Positions 10,247 through 17,907 of a stretch of 64,000 nucleotides of DNA are shown piece by piece. The notes below the pieces were generated by a model. That model was not told the DNA's origin. It did no database searches and worked only from the letters and a program-made list of their open reading frames with translations. Every line of letters starts with the position of its first letter. Positions within the stretch are counted from its first letter, which is position 1. This stretch comes from an uncultured Bacilli bacterium (GTDB taxonomy: Bacteria; Bacillota_I; Bacilli_A; RF39; UBA660), in NCBI GenBank assembly GCA_934098485.1, contig CAKOOH010000002.1:62001-126000 (forward strand), given 5' to 3'. Both the position numbers and the translations under genes were made by a program.

Positions 10247-10348
10247 AATTACACCCCTTTATTTTATACTATAAAAATTATACTACACTTAAAATAAAAT
10301 AAAAAGAGCAAAATTTTTTATATTAAAATAAATGATTTAATTTCATAA

Positions 10349-10383
10349 AAAAACTATTTTCATTTAATTTGAAAACAGTTTTT
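10349..10383 (-). terminator. Terminator between the T7SS substrate operon and essC
   Basis: The minus strand forms a stem of AAAAACTGTTTTCA with TGAAAATAGTTTTT around AATTAAA, ending in a T-run. It follows the lysozyme-domain gene and would limit read-through into essC, giving more substrate than motor transcript. Confidence 0.75.
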
Positions 10384-10407
10384 ATTTATTTTTACTAAAT
10401 ATAACCA

Positions 10408-11829
10408 CTATATGCTACTAGCAATATTATCATCAACAGTTCTGTTTGCATCTATAAGATTAATAGCTTCAATTGCTTTTTCGCTATTTGCACGTCTTAA
10501 ACCTATTTTATTGTTTTCATGACTATCATGAGAAGGAGCTTCATAATATACAGTAATATTTTGAGTAATATCAGTATAATTACGATCAACTTCACCAGTT
10601 AACTGATCATATAATTTACCATAATCTTGTCCATTAGCCATGTTATTATAATTATTTTGCATCTCATAATTCATAAACTCAAGTTGACCATCCGTTGAAT
10701 TTGGATCAAGTCCATTTTCCTTACAATAATTTTGAAGATTATTTTTTCTAATTGGATCAAGCCACTGAAAAAGCCCGACAGCACCATACTTATTACCTCT
10801 AGTAGGATCTAACGTATCATTTTCATTAACCATATTAGCAATAAGTGCTTTCGCTGCCGCATCAGTATAACCGAATTCTTTCGTCATTTTGTTATAAGCA
10901 TACAAAATATTATCCTCAGTATTAGCACTATAATATCCCGTTGAAACTTTACTTAATTTAACAAGTTCCGGAATTTTATCAGTTTTTAATTTTTCACTTT
11001 TGCTACTATTTGACTTTTCTTCCTCTCCAAAAAGCATTTCAATTTCTTCTGTTGTTGGTGTATGATCATCTTTTAGCATTTCTGCTAAATAATTACTATT
11101 AAGTACCTTTAGATACAAAGCATCATTCACTTCAATGTTGCCGTTTTTCAAATTATTATTTACTATATATTCAACAAGTTTTCTTGCTTCACTACCATAA
11201 TTGGCTTCTATTTCATTATAAGCAGCAGTTGGTGTTTTAGATCTAAGAACATTTTTTGCAAGATCAACCAAATTCGAAGTGCATTGTGCAATATTAGAAA
11301 AATTAGCATCAACATAATTAGTATATACGGTATTTTTATTAGCATCACTATTTAAATAATCAATAACAGACTGAGGCACAATAAAGTTATTGTTAATAAC
11401 CTCTTGAACTAATCTAGCAACATCAGCACCATATTTTTTAGTTAAATTATCAATTCTAGTTTGCCCATTGCCATATGGATTATCAGTTTTTATTTCATTA
11501 ATTATTTCAACAAGATCATTAACATCAAATTTTTTTGAATTAATAGAAGAAGTAGAAAAACCTTTCATACCTTTTCCAGATAATGTTGGATCTTCAATAT
11601 TTAATGCTTTTCTCACCGCTGCTTCAATATTTAATAGTTCTTCCATTTTCTTTTCTGCGTTAAGTAAATCTGCTTCCATGCTATAAATTAAATCATTTCT
11701 CGAAAATCCAACAAATTTTGCTTTACTTTTTATGTTTTCTAAAGCAGCTTCAGCAGACTCAATTTTCGTGGAACATTCATCAATATTAATTTTAGCACTA
11801 TTAAATAACTCTGGAATATATTTAAACAT
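10408..11829 (-). CDS. Candidate T7SS substrate with phage-tail-type lysozyme domain
   Basis: A 473-residue protein with no signal peptide. Residues 1-90 are helical/coiled coil, like the N-terminal export domain of T7SS substrates. Residues about 100-240 hold two similar helical repeats, each with a YGxxxARxLVxxxxNNN signature. Residues about 300-430 match the phage tail-tip lysozyme fold: FGYTDAAAKALIANMVNENDT-type helix (candidate catalytic Glu near residue 332), then KYGAVGLFQW and a long helix with QLEFMNYEMQ. It is nine bases after a helical partner gene and in the same operon as a WXG protein and yukD-like gene. I infer a secreted peptidoglycan hydrolase, either an antibacterial effector or a wall-opening factor for the secretion machine. 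No immunity gene is evident beside it. Confidence 0.75.
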   Translation of the reverse strand: MFKYIPELFNSAKINIDECSTKIESAEAALENIKSKAKFVGFSRNDLIYSMEADLLNAEKKMEELLNIEAAVRKALNIEDPTLSGKGMKGFSTSSINSKKFDVNDLVEIINEIKTDNPYGNGQTRIDNLTKKYGADVARLVQEVINNNFIVPQSVIDYLNSDANKNTVYTNYVDANFSNIAQCTSNLVDLAKNVLRSKTPTAAYNEIEANYGSEARKLVEYIVNNNLKNGNIEVNDALYLKVLNSNYLAEMLKDDHTPTTEEIEMLFGEEEKSNSSKSEKLKTDKIPELVKLSKVSTGYYSANTEDNILYAYNKMTKEFGYTDAAAKALIANMVNENDTLDPTRGNKYGAVGLFQWLDPIRKNNLQNYCKENGLDPNSTDGQLEFMNYEMQNNYNNMANGQDYGKLYDQLTGEVDRNYTDITQNITVYYEAPSHDSHENNKIGLRRANSEKAIEAINLIDANRTVDDNIASSI

Positions 11830-11838
11830 GCAACATCA

Positions 11839-12246
11839 CTACTTTCTATTTTTTATTGATTTTAATCTTATTAAATTACCAATTTCAACAGATAAACTAT
11901 TCATTTGCCACTGATAAGTATTGGCTTTAGTCTGATATTCTTGCATTTTATTTATGCAAAAACTATTTAAATCTCTCATTGACTCTAAAGAATTTTCCAA
12001 ATCGCTTTGAATACCATAAATTAAGTCACCGCCAAGTATTTGCGTTCCAGAAATAAAACCACCATTTTCACAATCCTTGCCAGCGCCATAAATAAAATCT
12101 AGTGCTGAATTAACATGATTTCCATAACTACTTAAAGAATTATTTAGATTAATATAATTATTTTTTAAAGTTTCGCATGTTTCTTTACTTTTTGAAAGTT
12201 CAGAATATTGTTCTTTTAATGCAGCAATTCTTTCTTCTATAGTCAT
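11839..12246 (-). CDS. Small helical T7SS-associated protein (YwqH/DUF5082-like)
   Basis: A 135-residue, almost entirely helical protein. Two long helices (about 1-50 and 80-130) flank a Gly-rich turn (YGAGKDCENGGFISG). The layout and operon position resemble the small DUF5082/YwqH-type partners that sit between WXG proteins and large toxins in Bacillus T7SS loci. The gene is 16 bases downstream of the WXG gene and 9 bases upstream of the lysozyme-domain gene, so all three are surely one transcript. I expect it to bind the N-terminal helices of that substrate as a co-secreted partner; this is inferred from context. Confidence 0.65.
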   Translation of the reverse strand: MTIEERIAALKEQYSELSKSKETCETLKNNYINLNNSLSSYGNHVNSALDFIYGAGKDCENGGFISGTQILGGDLIYGIQSDLENSLESMRDLNSFCINKMQEYQTKANTYQWQMNSLSVEIGNLIRLKSIKNRK

Positions 12247-12262
12247 TTATATTAACAATTCC

Positions 12263-12871
12263 TTATAATCTTGAAATATTTTTTGTTGCAATGGTTAAAT
12301 TTTCAATGGCACTATTAAAATAATTTGTATACATTTCTGTATTATTATAAAATTCATCAAATATACTTACTACTTTTTCTCTATTAGCACCAGCTAACCA
12401 GTTTCCAAGTAAATCATCTTTTTCAGTTGTAAAAGTATTTAAAAAGTTTTGATATTCTTTAAAAATATCTTGTAAAGTAGTTAAATCATTAAGTGCACTT
12501 GGATCTACATAGTATTCAACAGTTGGTTCTGCTGGAGTAACTGCCATAAATTCCATTGATGATCTTAGACTTTCACCAATCATTCCTTCTCCACCATTAG
12601 CATTTCTTACACGTTGTACACTAATCATACTTTCGGCAGCATCATGAGTAACTATTAATGCATCATTAATTAAAGCACCTAAGCCTTTATAAACATTAAT
12701 CAAATTATTAATATGTGCAGTAGCATCAGTTCCTACCCAGTGACTCTTTAAATTTGCGATATTTGAAGAAAGATTATTTAATAAAGTTTCTCCAGCATTT
12801 AAAGATGTGTTATTTATAGCCTCACATTGACTATATCCTAAGTCTAAATTTTTTACAGTAATATCATTCAC
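12263..12871 (-). CDS. Double-length WXG100-like T7SS protein
   Basis: A 202-residue helical protein starting at GTG, preceded by AGAAGGAGGAGA. The first ~95 residues look like a WXG100 helical hairpin with the turn motif HWVGTD (Trp45, Gly47). The second half again contains a helix-turn-helix with NWLAGAN (Trp158, Gly161) flanked by LxxxxxFxxY helices. WXG100 proteins are normally about 100 residues and dimerise, so this may be two hairpins on one chain. It is the first gene after a strong promoter (12929-12956) and leads the substrate operon. The W-x-G at 45-47 is clear; the second motif, W-x-x-G, is my reading. Confidence 0.75.
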   Translation of the reverse strand: MNDITVKNLDLGYSQCEAINNTSLNAGETLLNNLSSNIANLKSHWVGTDATAHINNLINVYKGLGALINDALIVTHDAAESMISVQRVRNANGGEGMIGESLRSSMEFMAVTPAEPTVEYYVDPSALNDLTTLQDIFKEYQNFLNTFTTEKDDLLGNWLAGANREKVVSIFDEFYNNTEMYTNYFNSAIENLTIATKNISRL

Positions 12872-12928
12872 AAAAATCTCCTCCTTCTATTTATTATGAA
12901 TAATAATAAGGTAACCATACCCTAATAA

Positions 12929-12956
12929 CATAATATCATTATATCCCAAAATGTCA
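12929..12956 (-). promoter_or_regulatory. SigA-type promoter of the T7SS substrate operon
   Basis: On the minus strand a perfect TTGACA (12951-12956) is 16 bases from TATTAT (12929-12934). It lies between the yukD-like gene and the WXG gene and would start an mRNA with a leader of about 50 bases. Confidence 0.65.
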
Positions 12957-12989
12957 AAATGGAATGTAAAGTGCTTTACATATAAGCCA

Positions 12990-13247
12990 CTAAATTATAA
13001 CGACTTTGCTACCATTTTTTATTCCCGAATCTTTTACTAATACATTATTATCAAATTCTTTACCATTATCTCTATCAATAATTCTAATATCATTTATATT
13101 TTTATTAAAAGAATTATTTGATTCTTCTTTTATAGCATTTAAAATATGAGTTTTTATCGTTCCCACTTTTTTATTATTTGGAATATATACATCAAATTCC
13201 AATTCAATAATTGGTACAATTACATTTATTAAATACTTATTTTGCAT
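12990..13247 (-). CDS. YukD/EsaB-like ubiquitin-fold protein
   Basis: About 85 residues, a single beta-grasp-like domain: an opening strand pair (INVIVPIIELEFDVYIPNN), a central helix (VGTIKTHILNAIKEE) and closing strands ending in GSKVVII. This matches EsaB/YukD, the small ubiquitin-like component of T7SSb. I prefer the Met at 13247 to the ATG nine bases earlier, because the GGGG at 13257-13260 abuts the earlier ATG and is properly spaced only for the later one. It lies just upstream of the WXG operon and in the same direction, and is the only accessory component besides EssC seen here. Confidence 0.7.
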   Translation of the reverse strand: MQNKYLINVIVPIIELEFDVYIPNNKKVGTIKTHILNAIKEESNNSFNKNINDIRIIDRDNGKEFDNNVLVKDSGIKNGSKVVII

Positions 13248-13311
13248 AATAATCATCCCCGATTCTAAAACGATTATATCATGATAAACGCTATTTAGTA
13301 AATTATGAATT

Positions 13312-13333
13312 AAAAAAAGAAACCTAATTTCTT
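13312..13333 (-). terminator. Terminator of the RNase J-like gene
   Basis: The minus strand has a 6-bp stem AAGAAA / TTTCTT around TTAGG followed by seven T. The stem overlaps the RNase J-like stop codon. Confidence 0.6.
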
Positions 13334-14969
13334 AGACTTCTTGAATTACAGCAATTATCATTGGTTTGCACTCAGTTTCTACATAAAAATATTTACTTAA
13401 TTTTTCTCTAATTTCGGTTTTAATATTATTAAAATCTACATAATTATTATTTATATTACTATTTATTACTTCTAAAGATATTCGTTTTATTTCATCAATC
13501 ATCTCTTTAGAATCTTTAACATAAATAAATCCGCGTGTTGTTATTTCTGGGCCAACCAATAATCTTTTATCTTTTTTGGCAAGTGTTGCACTTATAAGGA
13601 CAATACCATTTTCCGATAACATTTCTCTATCTTTAATTACTAAATCTCCGACATCATCTGAACTTGTTCCATCAATTAAAACATCATCTATAAATATATG
13701 TTCTCCGGTTTCTTCTAATTTTTTATCAGTAATAGTTATGACATCACCATTTTGTTTTAAAATAATATTTTCTTTTTGATAACCTAAATTACTCGCTAAA
13801 TCAGCATTACCAACCATATATCTATATTCACCTTTAACAGGAACAAAATATTTTGGTTTTAATAAATTAATCATTAACATTAAATCCTCTGAAGAAGCAT
13901 GTAGTGATATTCCCTTATCCTTTGGAATGTTAATTGTGTTAATGTCCATCATCGCAAGTTCATTTTCAATTTTTACAAATATCTTTTCATTTTCGTCATA
14001 TTTAGGTTCTGCAAAACAAACTGTATCAGTACTAATTAACTTAATATATTTATCATTACCAGCAATGATTTTTTCCATTGAATTATATGGATTTGCTCTA
14101 TCATCACAAACAAGTAATATTGCATTAGAATCATTTATATTAGATAAATCACCAATCATATTTGTATCTATATCCATATAATTATCTTTTATGGCCATAT
14201 TAATTATATTTTGTAGTTTCTTCCCCATAATTACAATTTTACGGTGTGTATTCTTAGCTGCATTAAATATTCCTTCAATTGTATATAAATGAACAGGAAG
14301 TACACTAAATATTACTCTGCCACTCGCTTTATTAATGATATTCTTAAAAAATGATGACATATGATGATTAGGACTAGTATGTCCGATATTTTCAGAAAAA
14401 CTTGATTCACATAATAAAGCAAGTACTCCTTGTTTTCCTACATACGCTATTTTGCCTAAATCCATATTATATGGTCCCATCATAGTTGGATCAATTATAA
14501 AATCACCTGTATATACTATAGCACCATCAGCACTATTTATTACATACATAACAGAATCAGGTACTGAATGATTAACTCTTACAGGAAATACACTTAATTC
14601 TTTATTTATATTAATTTTTTTATGCGTTTCAATTAATTTTAAATTATTTGCTGGTATTCCTTCTAATATCATTTGATTATAAGTATATTTTGTTGCATAA
14701 ACTTTAATATCTGGAATAACCTTTATTAAATCATTTACACCACCATAACTTTCGGGATGTGCATGCGTTATAAATACACCTACTATTTTATCTTTATTTT
14801 GAACAAGATAAGAATAATCTGGTAAAATATAATCTATTCCAAATATTGTATCATTAGCATATTTTAATCCCGCATCAAGTACAAATATATGATCATCTAT
14901 GTTAACAACATAAGTATTTTTACCATTTTCATCAAGTCCACCCATGCCAAAAATCTTTATTTTACACAT
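13332..14969 (-). CDS. RNase J family protein with degenerate active site (RNase J2-like)
   Basis: A 545-residue metallo-beta-lactamase/beta-CASP protein aligned along its whole length with RNase J: GGLDENGKN start, NHSVPDS, GAIVYTGDF, the beta-CASP part (RKIVIMGKKL), KPKYFVPVKGEYR and a C-terminal dimer domain. In active RNase J the metal site includes HxHxDH, SGHG and VHGEYR. Here these read HAHPES, LHASS and VKGEYR, so at least four metal ligands are missing, while the NHS and TGD ligands remain. It is therefore probably a non-catalytic or weak subunit, like RNase J2, which partners RNase J1. It has its own TTGAAA-N17-TATAAT promoter. A full J1 would have to be elsewhere in the genome. Confidence 0.85.
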   Translation of the reverse strand: MCKIKIFGMGGLDENGKNTYVVNIDDHIFVLDAGLKYANDTIFGIDYILPDYSYLVQNKDKIVGVFITHAHPESYGGVNDLIKVIPDIKVYATKYTYNQMILEGIPANNLKLIETHKKININKELSVFPVRVNHSVPDSVMYVINSADGAIVYTGDFIIDPTMMGPYNMDLGKIAYVGKQGVLALLCESSFSENIGHTSPNHHMSSFFKNIINKASGRVIFSVLPVHLYTIEGIFNAAKNTHRKIVIMGKKLQNIINMAIKDNYMDIDTNMIGDLSNINDSNAILLVCDDRANPYNSMEKIIAGNDKYIKLISTDTVCFAEPKYDENEKIFVKIENELAMMDINTINIPKDKGISLHASSEDLMLMINLLKPKYFVPVKGEYRYMVGNADLASNLGYQKENIILKQNGDVITITDKKLEETGEHIFIDDVLIDGTSSDDVGDLVIKDREMLSENGIVLISATLAKKDKRLLVGPEITTRGFIYVKDSKEMIDEIKRISLEVINSNINNNYVDFNNIKTEIREKLSKYFYVETECKPMIIAVIQEV

Positions 14970-15014
14970 TTATTATCACTCTTTCTTTTATTTAAAGTTC
15001 TTTTCGGTAAATCA

Positions 15015-15043
15015 ATTATATCAAAATATTTCTTTTTTTTCAA
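15015..15043 (-). promoter_or_regulatory. SigA-type promoter of the RNase J-like gene
   Basis: TTGAAA (minus strand, 15038-15043) is 17 bases from TATAAT (15015-15020). It lies downstream of the small-RNA terminator, so the RNase J-like gene does not depend on that upstream transcript. Confidence 0.7.
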
Positions 15044-15055
15044 TTACTTTAGTGC

Positions 15056-15149
15056 AAAAGAAAAGTAGAAGATAAATCTTCTACTTTCCCGCATTAGACA
15101 AGTCTAACGCTTCAAAATTCAGATTGACCTATGTGTATAACTCATAGGC
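15056..15149 (-). ncRNA. Candidate structured small RNA with its own promoter and terminator
   Basis: About 94 bases on the minus strand form three consecutive hairpins: CCTATG/CATAGG around nine bases (15128-15148); GCGTTAGA/TCTAATGC closed by a CTTG tetraloop (15091-15110); and a terminator AAAGTAGAAGA/TCTTCTACTTT with a T-rich tail (15062-15087). A promoter at 15156-15185 puts the start just before the first hairpin. The next gene downstream has its own promoter, so this looks like an independent RNA and not a leader. It has no SRP-RNA, 6S or T-box core sequence that I can see, and no convincing small ORF. Class unknown. Confidence 0.55.
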
Positions 15150-15155
15150 AATTTA

Positions 15156-15185
15156 ATTATATAACAAATATAAATAATTTGGCAA
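15156..15185 (-). promoter_or_regulatory. SigA-type promoter of the candidate small RNA
   Basis: TTGCCA (15180-15185) is 18 bases from TATAAT (15156-15161) on the minus strand. The predicted start is about 15149, the first base of the first hairpin. Confidence 0.6.
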
Positions 15186-15213
15186 TACTTTTTTTAAAAA
15201 ATTAATAAATTTG

Positions 15214-15981
15214 TTAATTTTTTTCATCAATTAATTCTTTGACATATAATATCTTTAAATCTTGTTTATTAATCTCATTTAAAATAAGTTTAATATTATC
15301 TAAAGAAACACTATTATTAATAAATATAATATCTCCACTATTTATCTTATTTAAAGTATCCATAATGTTTTTACTAGCATCCACAGAATAATTAACAATA
15401 TAATACTTATATTTCTGACACTCACTTAAAAGTGAATAATCTTTTAAACATAATTTAATATCTTGTTTATTCTTTTTAAGTAAACTATGTAAATCTGAAA
15501 AATGTTCTTTCTCTCCATTTATATACTCCATATTATTTTTTATAACGGTATTTACATTGGCTATTAATGCATACTTTATATTATTTTCATTAAAATAATC
15601 TTCTATTAATTCATTATTATAAATTATGAAAGATACCGCTCTTTTCTTTTCATTACCCTTAATAATTATTTTATCTTTATTATCTTCTAATGACACTTCT
15701 GGTTTAATTAAATTATATTTTAAATATAGTTCATTAAAAGAACCGAACTCCTCCATTTTTACAAAAGATTTATACTCATTAACTTCTTTTCCATTAATTC
15801 CCGGAATAATCGTATCGTCTTTTATAACCGCATTAACGGCCTTTACATAATAATCATCTTTTTTATCTAAAATACTTTTCATAATGGGATTTTTACTATC
15901 AATATAAATCATCACTCTATCAGTAAGATAAAAACTAAAAACAACTAAAACAATCGTAACAAAATACTTTATTTTATTCAT
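15214..15981 (-). CDS. Signal-anchored extracytoplasmic protein, function unknown
   Basis: I start it at the Met at 15981, seven codons inside the longest frame, because AAAGGAGA lies just upstream. The 255-residue product has one N-terminal membrane helix (YFVTIVLVVFSFYL) and an outside domain. Near residue 60 is DDTIIPGINGKEVN, a phrase I associate with exported wall-associated proteins of Bacilli. The rest alternates short strands and helices, with KYALIANVNT and GDIIFINNS, which could be a degenerate polysaccharide deacetylase-like or Rossmann-like fold, but no catalytic motif is visible. It precedes the candidate small RNA and follows ssb in the same direction. Confidence 0.55.
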   Translation of the reverse strand: MNKIKYFVTIVLVVFSFYLTDRVMIYIDSKNPIMKSILDKKDDYYVKAVNAVIKDDTIIPGINGKEVNEYKSFVKMEEFGSFNELYLKYNLIKPEVSLEDNKDKIIIKGNEKKRAVSFIIYNNELIEDYFNENNIKYALIANVNTVIKNNMEYINGEKEHFSDLHSLLKKNKQDIKLCLKDYSLLSECQKYKYYIVNYSVDASKNIMDTLNKINSGDIIFINNSVSLDNIKLILNEINKQDLKILYVKELIDEKN

Positions 15982-16045
15982 AAGTTCTCCTTTAATTCTC
16001 ACTGATATATATTATTATTTTCTTTTAAAAATATGCCTTATTTAT

Positions 16046-16396
16046 CTAATTTATTTCTTCTGGTGCTTTATCTTCTTTTTTATTTGTTAAAAACACGACT
16101 TTATCAACTATTACTTCTGTGCTATACTTTTTCTCTTTATTATCATCTTCATAAACAGAACTTTTTAATTGACCTCTTACCGCAATCAAATCACCTTTTT
16201 TAACAAACTCACATACTCTAGATGCTATTCCATCCCATAAAACACATCTAATAAAATCCGCTTCATATATGCCTTCTGCATTTTTATAACTTCTTTGCAC
16301 TGCTAAAGTTATTCTTGAAACCTTTTTGTTATTGTCAGTAGTTATGATTTCCGGATCTTTCGTAAGACGTCCTATTAAACTAACTAAATTATACAT
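16046..16396 (-). CDS. ssb: Single-stranded DNA-binding protein, short form
   Basis: A 116-residue OB-fold protein starting MYNLVSLIGRLTKDPEI, with the conserved core FIRCVLWDG and KKGDLIAVRGQLKSS. It covers the DNA-binding domain (about 1-105) but ends at KAPEEIN. The acidic DDDIPF-type tail that recruits repair and replication partners in standard SSB (about 160-180 residues) is absent. This length resembles the secondary SSB (YwpH/SsbB type) of Bacilli or a reduced-genome form. AAGGAGA precedes the ATG. It is not next to rpsF/rpsR, the usual place of the primary ssb, supporting a secondary role. Confidence 0.88.
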   Translation of the reverse strand: MYNLVSLIGRLTKDPEIITTDNNKKVSRITLAVQRSYKNAEGIYEADFIRCVLWDGIASRVCEFVKKGDLIAVRGQLKSSVYEDDNKEKKYSTEVIVDKVVFLTNKKEDKAPEEIN

Positions 16397-16462
16397 AAAT
16401 TCTCCTTTCCTTCATCTTTTTTACCATTAAAAGAAAATTTAATCAAAGAAAGAAAAATTAAA

Positions 16463-16486
16463 AACTAGCCTTAAAAATGACTAGTT
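16463..16486 (-). terminator. Terminator of sufB
   Basis: The minus strand has the stem AACTAGTC / GGCTAGTT (one G-U) around eight AT bases followed by a T-run, about 60 bases after the sufB stop codon. Confidence 0.65.
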
Positions 16487-16548
16487 CTTCTAAATTTTAA
16501 CTTTAATTTTTTTAAATTTATTATATACATTTATAAATTTAATATAAA

Positions 16549-17835
16549 TTAATTATTTCTTAATAATCTATTTAATTCTACAGCATACTCTAAAGGAAGT
16601 TCTTTTTTAAAATCCGAAATAAATCCTAAAATAACCAATTCTTTAGCACGTTCTTCATTTAATCCCTTGCTCATTAAATAAAACAGTTTTTCCGCACTTA
16701 ATTTAGAAACCGTTGCTTCATGCTCTAAAATACTACTATCATTTAAAACGACATTTTTAGGAATAGTATCACTCTTAGAAATATTATCCATTAAAATAGT
16801 ATCGCATTTTAATGAGGCTTCACTATTGGACGCTCCCGGAAGAATTTTAATTGTCCCTCTATAATTAGCACTCCCTCCACCTTCTGCAATACTTTTGGAA
16901 ATAATTGTGCTTTTAGTATGTTTCCCCATATGAATCATTTTAGCCCCTGCATCTAAAATTTGTCCCTTTTTGGCATACGCTATACTTAAAGAGCTAGATG
17001 ATGAATAATCTCCTTTTAATATACTAGCAGGATACTTCATTGTTATATAACTTCCAATATTTCCATCTAGCCACTGCATATAACCATGGTCATCAACTAT
17101 ACTTCTTTTAGTAACTAAATTATAAACATCCGTACTCCAATTTTGAATTGTACTATATTTGCATTTTGCTCTTTTACCAACATATATTTCTACAACACCC
17201 GCATGAAGTGAATTTTGTGAATAACTCGTCGCGGTACAGCCTTCAATATATGATAATTCTGCATCATCATCAACTATAATTATTGTTCTTTCAAACTGTC
17301 CCATTAACTCACTAGATATTCTAAAATAACTTTGTAGGGGTCTATCTAGTTTTACTCCTTTAGGAATATAAATAAATGATCCGCCACTCCATAATGCACC
17401 ATTTAAAGCCGTAAATTTATTTTCATCATATTTAACTAAATTATTAAAATATTCCTTAAACATTTCCGGATACTCTTTTAATGCTTCATCCGTCGATAAA
17501 AAGATAACACCTTGATCATCTTTCATCTTATGATAAAAAACTTCACTTTCTATCTGATTAGAAACTCCGCACAAATAAGTCTTTTCGGCATCTATAACAC
17601 CTAATTTTTTAAATGTATCCTTAACATCTTTATCAACATTTTCCCAGTTATCAGTTAACTCTCCCACTTTTTTATAATAATTAAGTGATTCAAAATCAAT
17701 ATTTAATTCTGGGCCAAAATTTGGATTATCTAATTCCAAGAACTTTCTAAAAGATTTAATTCTAAAATCAAGCATCCATTCTGGTTCTTTTTTTAATTTA
17801 GAAATTTTAGTAATGTAATCTTCATTTAATTTCAT
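16549..17835 (-). CDS. sufB: Fe-S cluster assembly scaffold protein SufB
   Basis: A 428-residue protein matching SufB over its length: the LNFGPELN-like N-terminus, ALWSGGSFIYIPKGV, the beta-helix core (EGCTATSYSQNSLHAGVVEIYV, given here in parts: EGCTAT, HAGVVEIYV), and the C-terminal KCDTILMDN and HEATVSKLSAEKLFYL. The Cys in SLKCDT corresponds to the cluster-ligating Cys of E. coli SufB, so the scaffold looks active. SufB normally works with SufC and SufD and is encoded in a sufCDSUB operon. Here it stands alone between terminators, so its partners must be elsewhere or missing. Confidence 0.92.
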   Translation of the reverse strand: MKLNEDYITKISKLKKEPEWMLDFRIKSFRKFLELDNPNFGPELNIDFESLNYYKKVGELTDNWENVDKDVKDTFKKLGVIDAEKTYLCGVSNQIESEVFYHKMKDDQGVIFLSTDEALKEYPEMFKEYFNNLVKYDENKFTALNGALWSGGSFIYIPKGVKLDRPLQSYFRISSELMGQFERTIIIVDDDAELSYIEGCTATSYSQNSLHAGVVEIYVGKRAKCKYSTIQNWSTDVYNLVTKRSIVDDHGYMQWLDGNIGSYITMKYPASILKGDYSSSSSLSIAYAKKGQILDAGAKMIHMGKHTKSTIISKSIAEGGGSANYRGTIKILPGASNSEASLKCDTILMDNISKSDTIPKNVVLNDSSILEHEATVSKLSAEKLFYLMSKGLNEERAKELVILGFISDFKKELPLEYAVELNRLLRNN

Positions 17836-17874
17836 AAAAAACCACCACTAAATATTATAAAACAGTTTTACTTC

Positions 17875-17907
17875 AAAAAAAAGACTAGAACTTTAAAAAT
17901 CTAATCT
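17875..17907 (-). terminator. Terminator of the M3-like peptidase gene
   Basis: The minus strand stem AGATTAGA / TCTAGTCT (one G-U) is followed by eight T. It overlaps the end of the peptidase gene and isolates sufB. Confidence 0.65.

Noticed and set aside
15056..15149. SRP RNA or 6S RNA
   Set aside because: The GGAAG/AGCA core of SRP RNA and the long open duplex of 6S RNA are not present.
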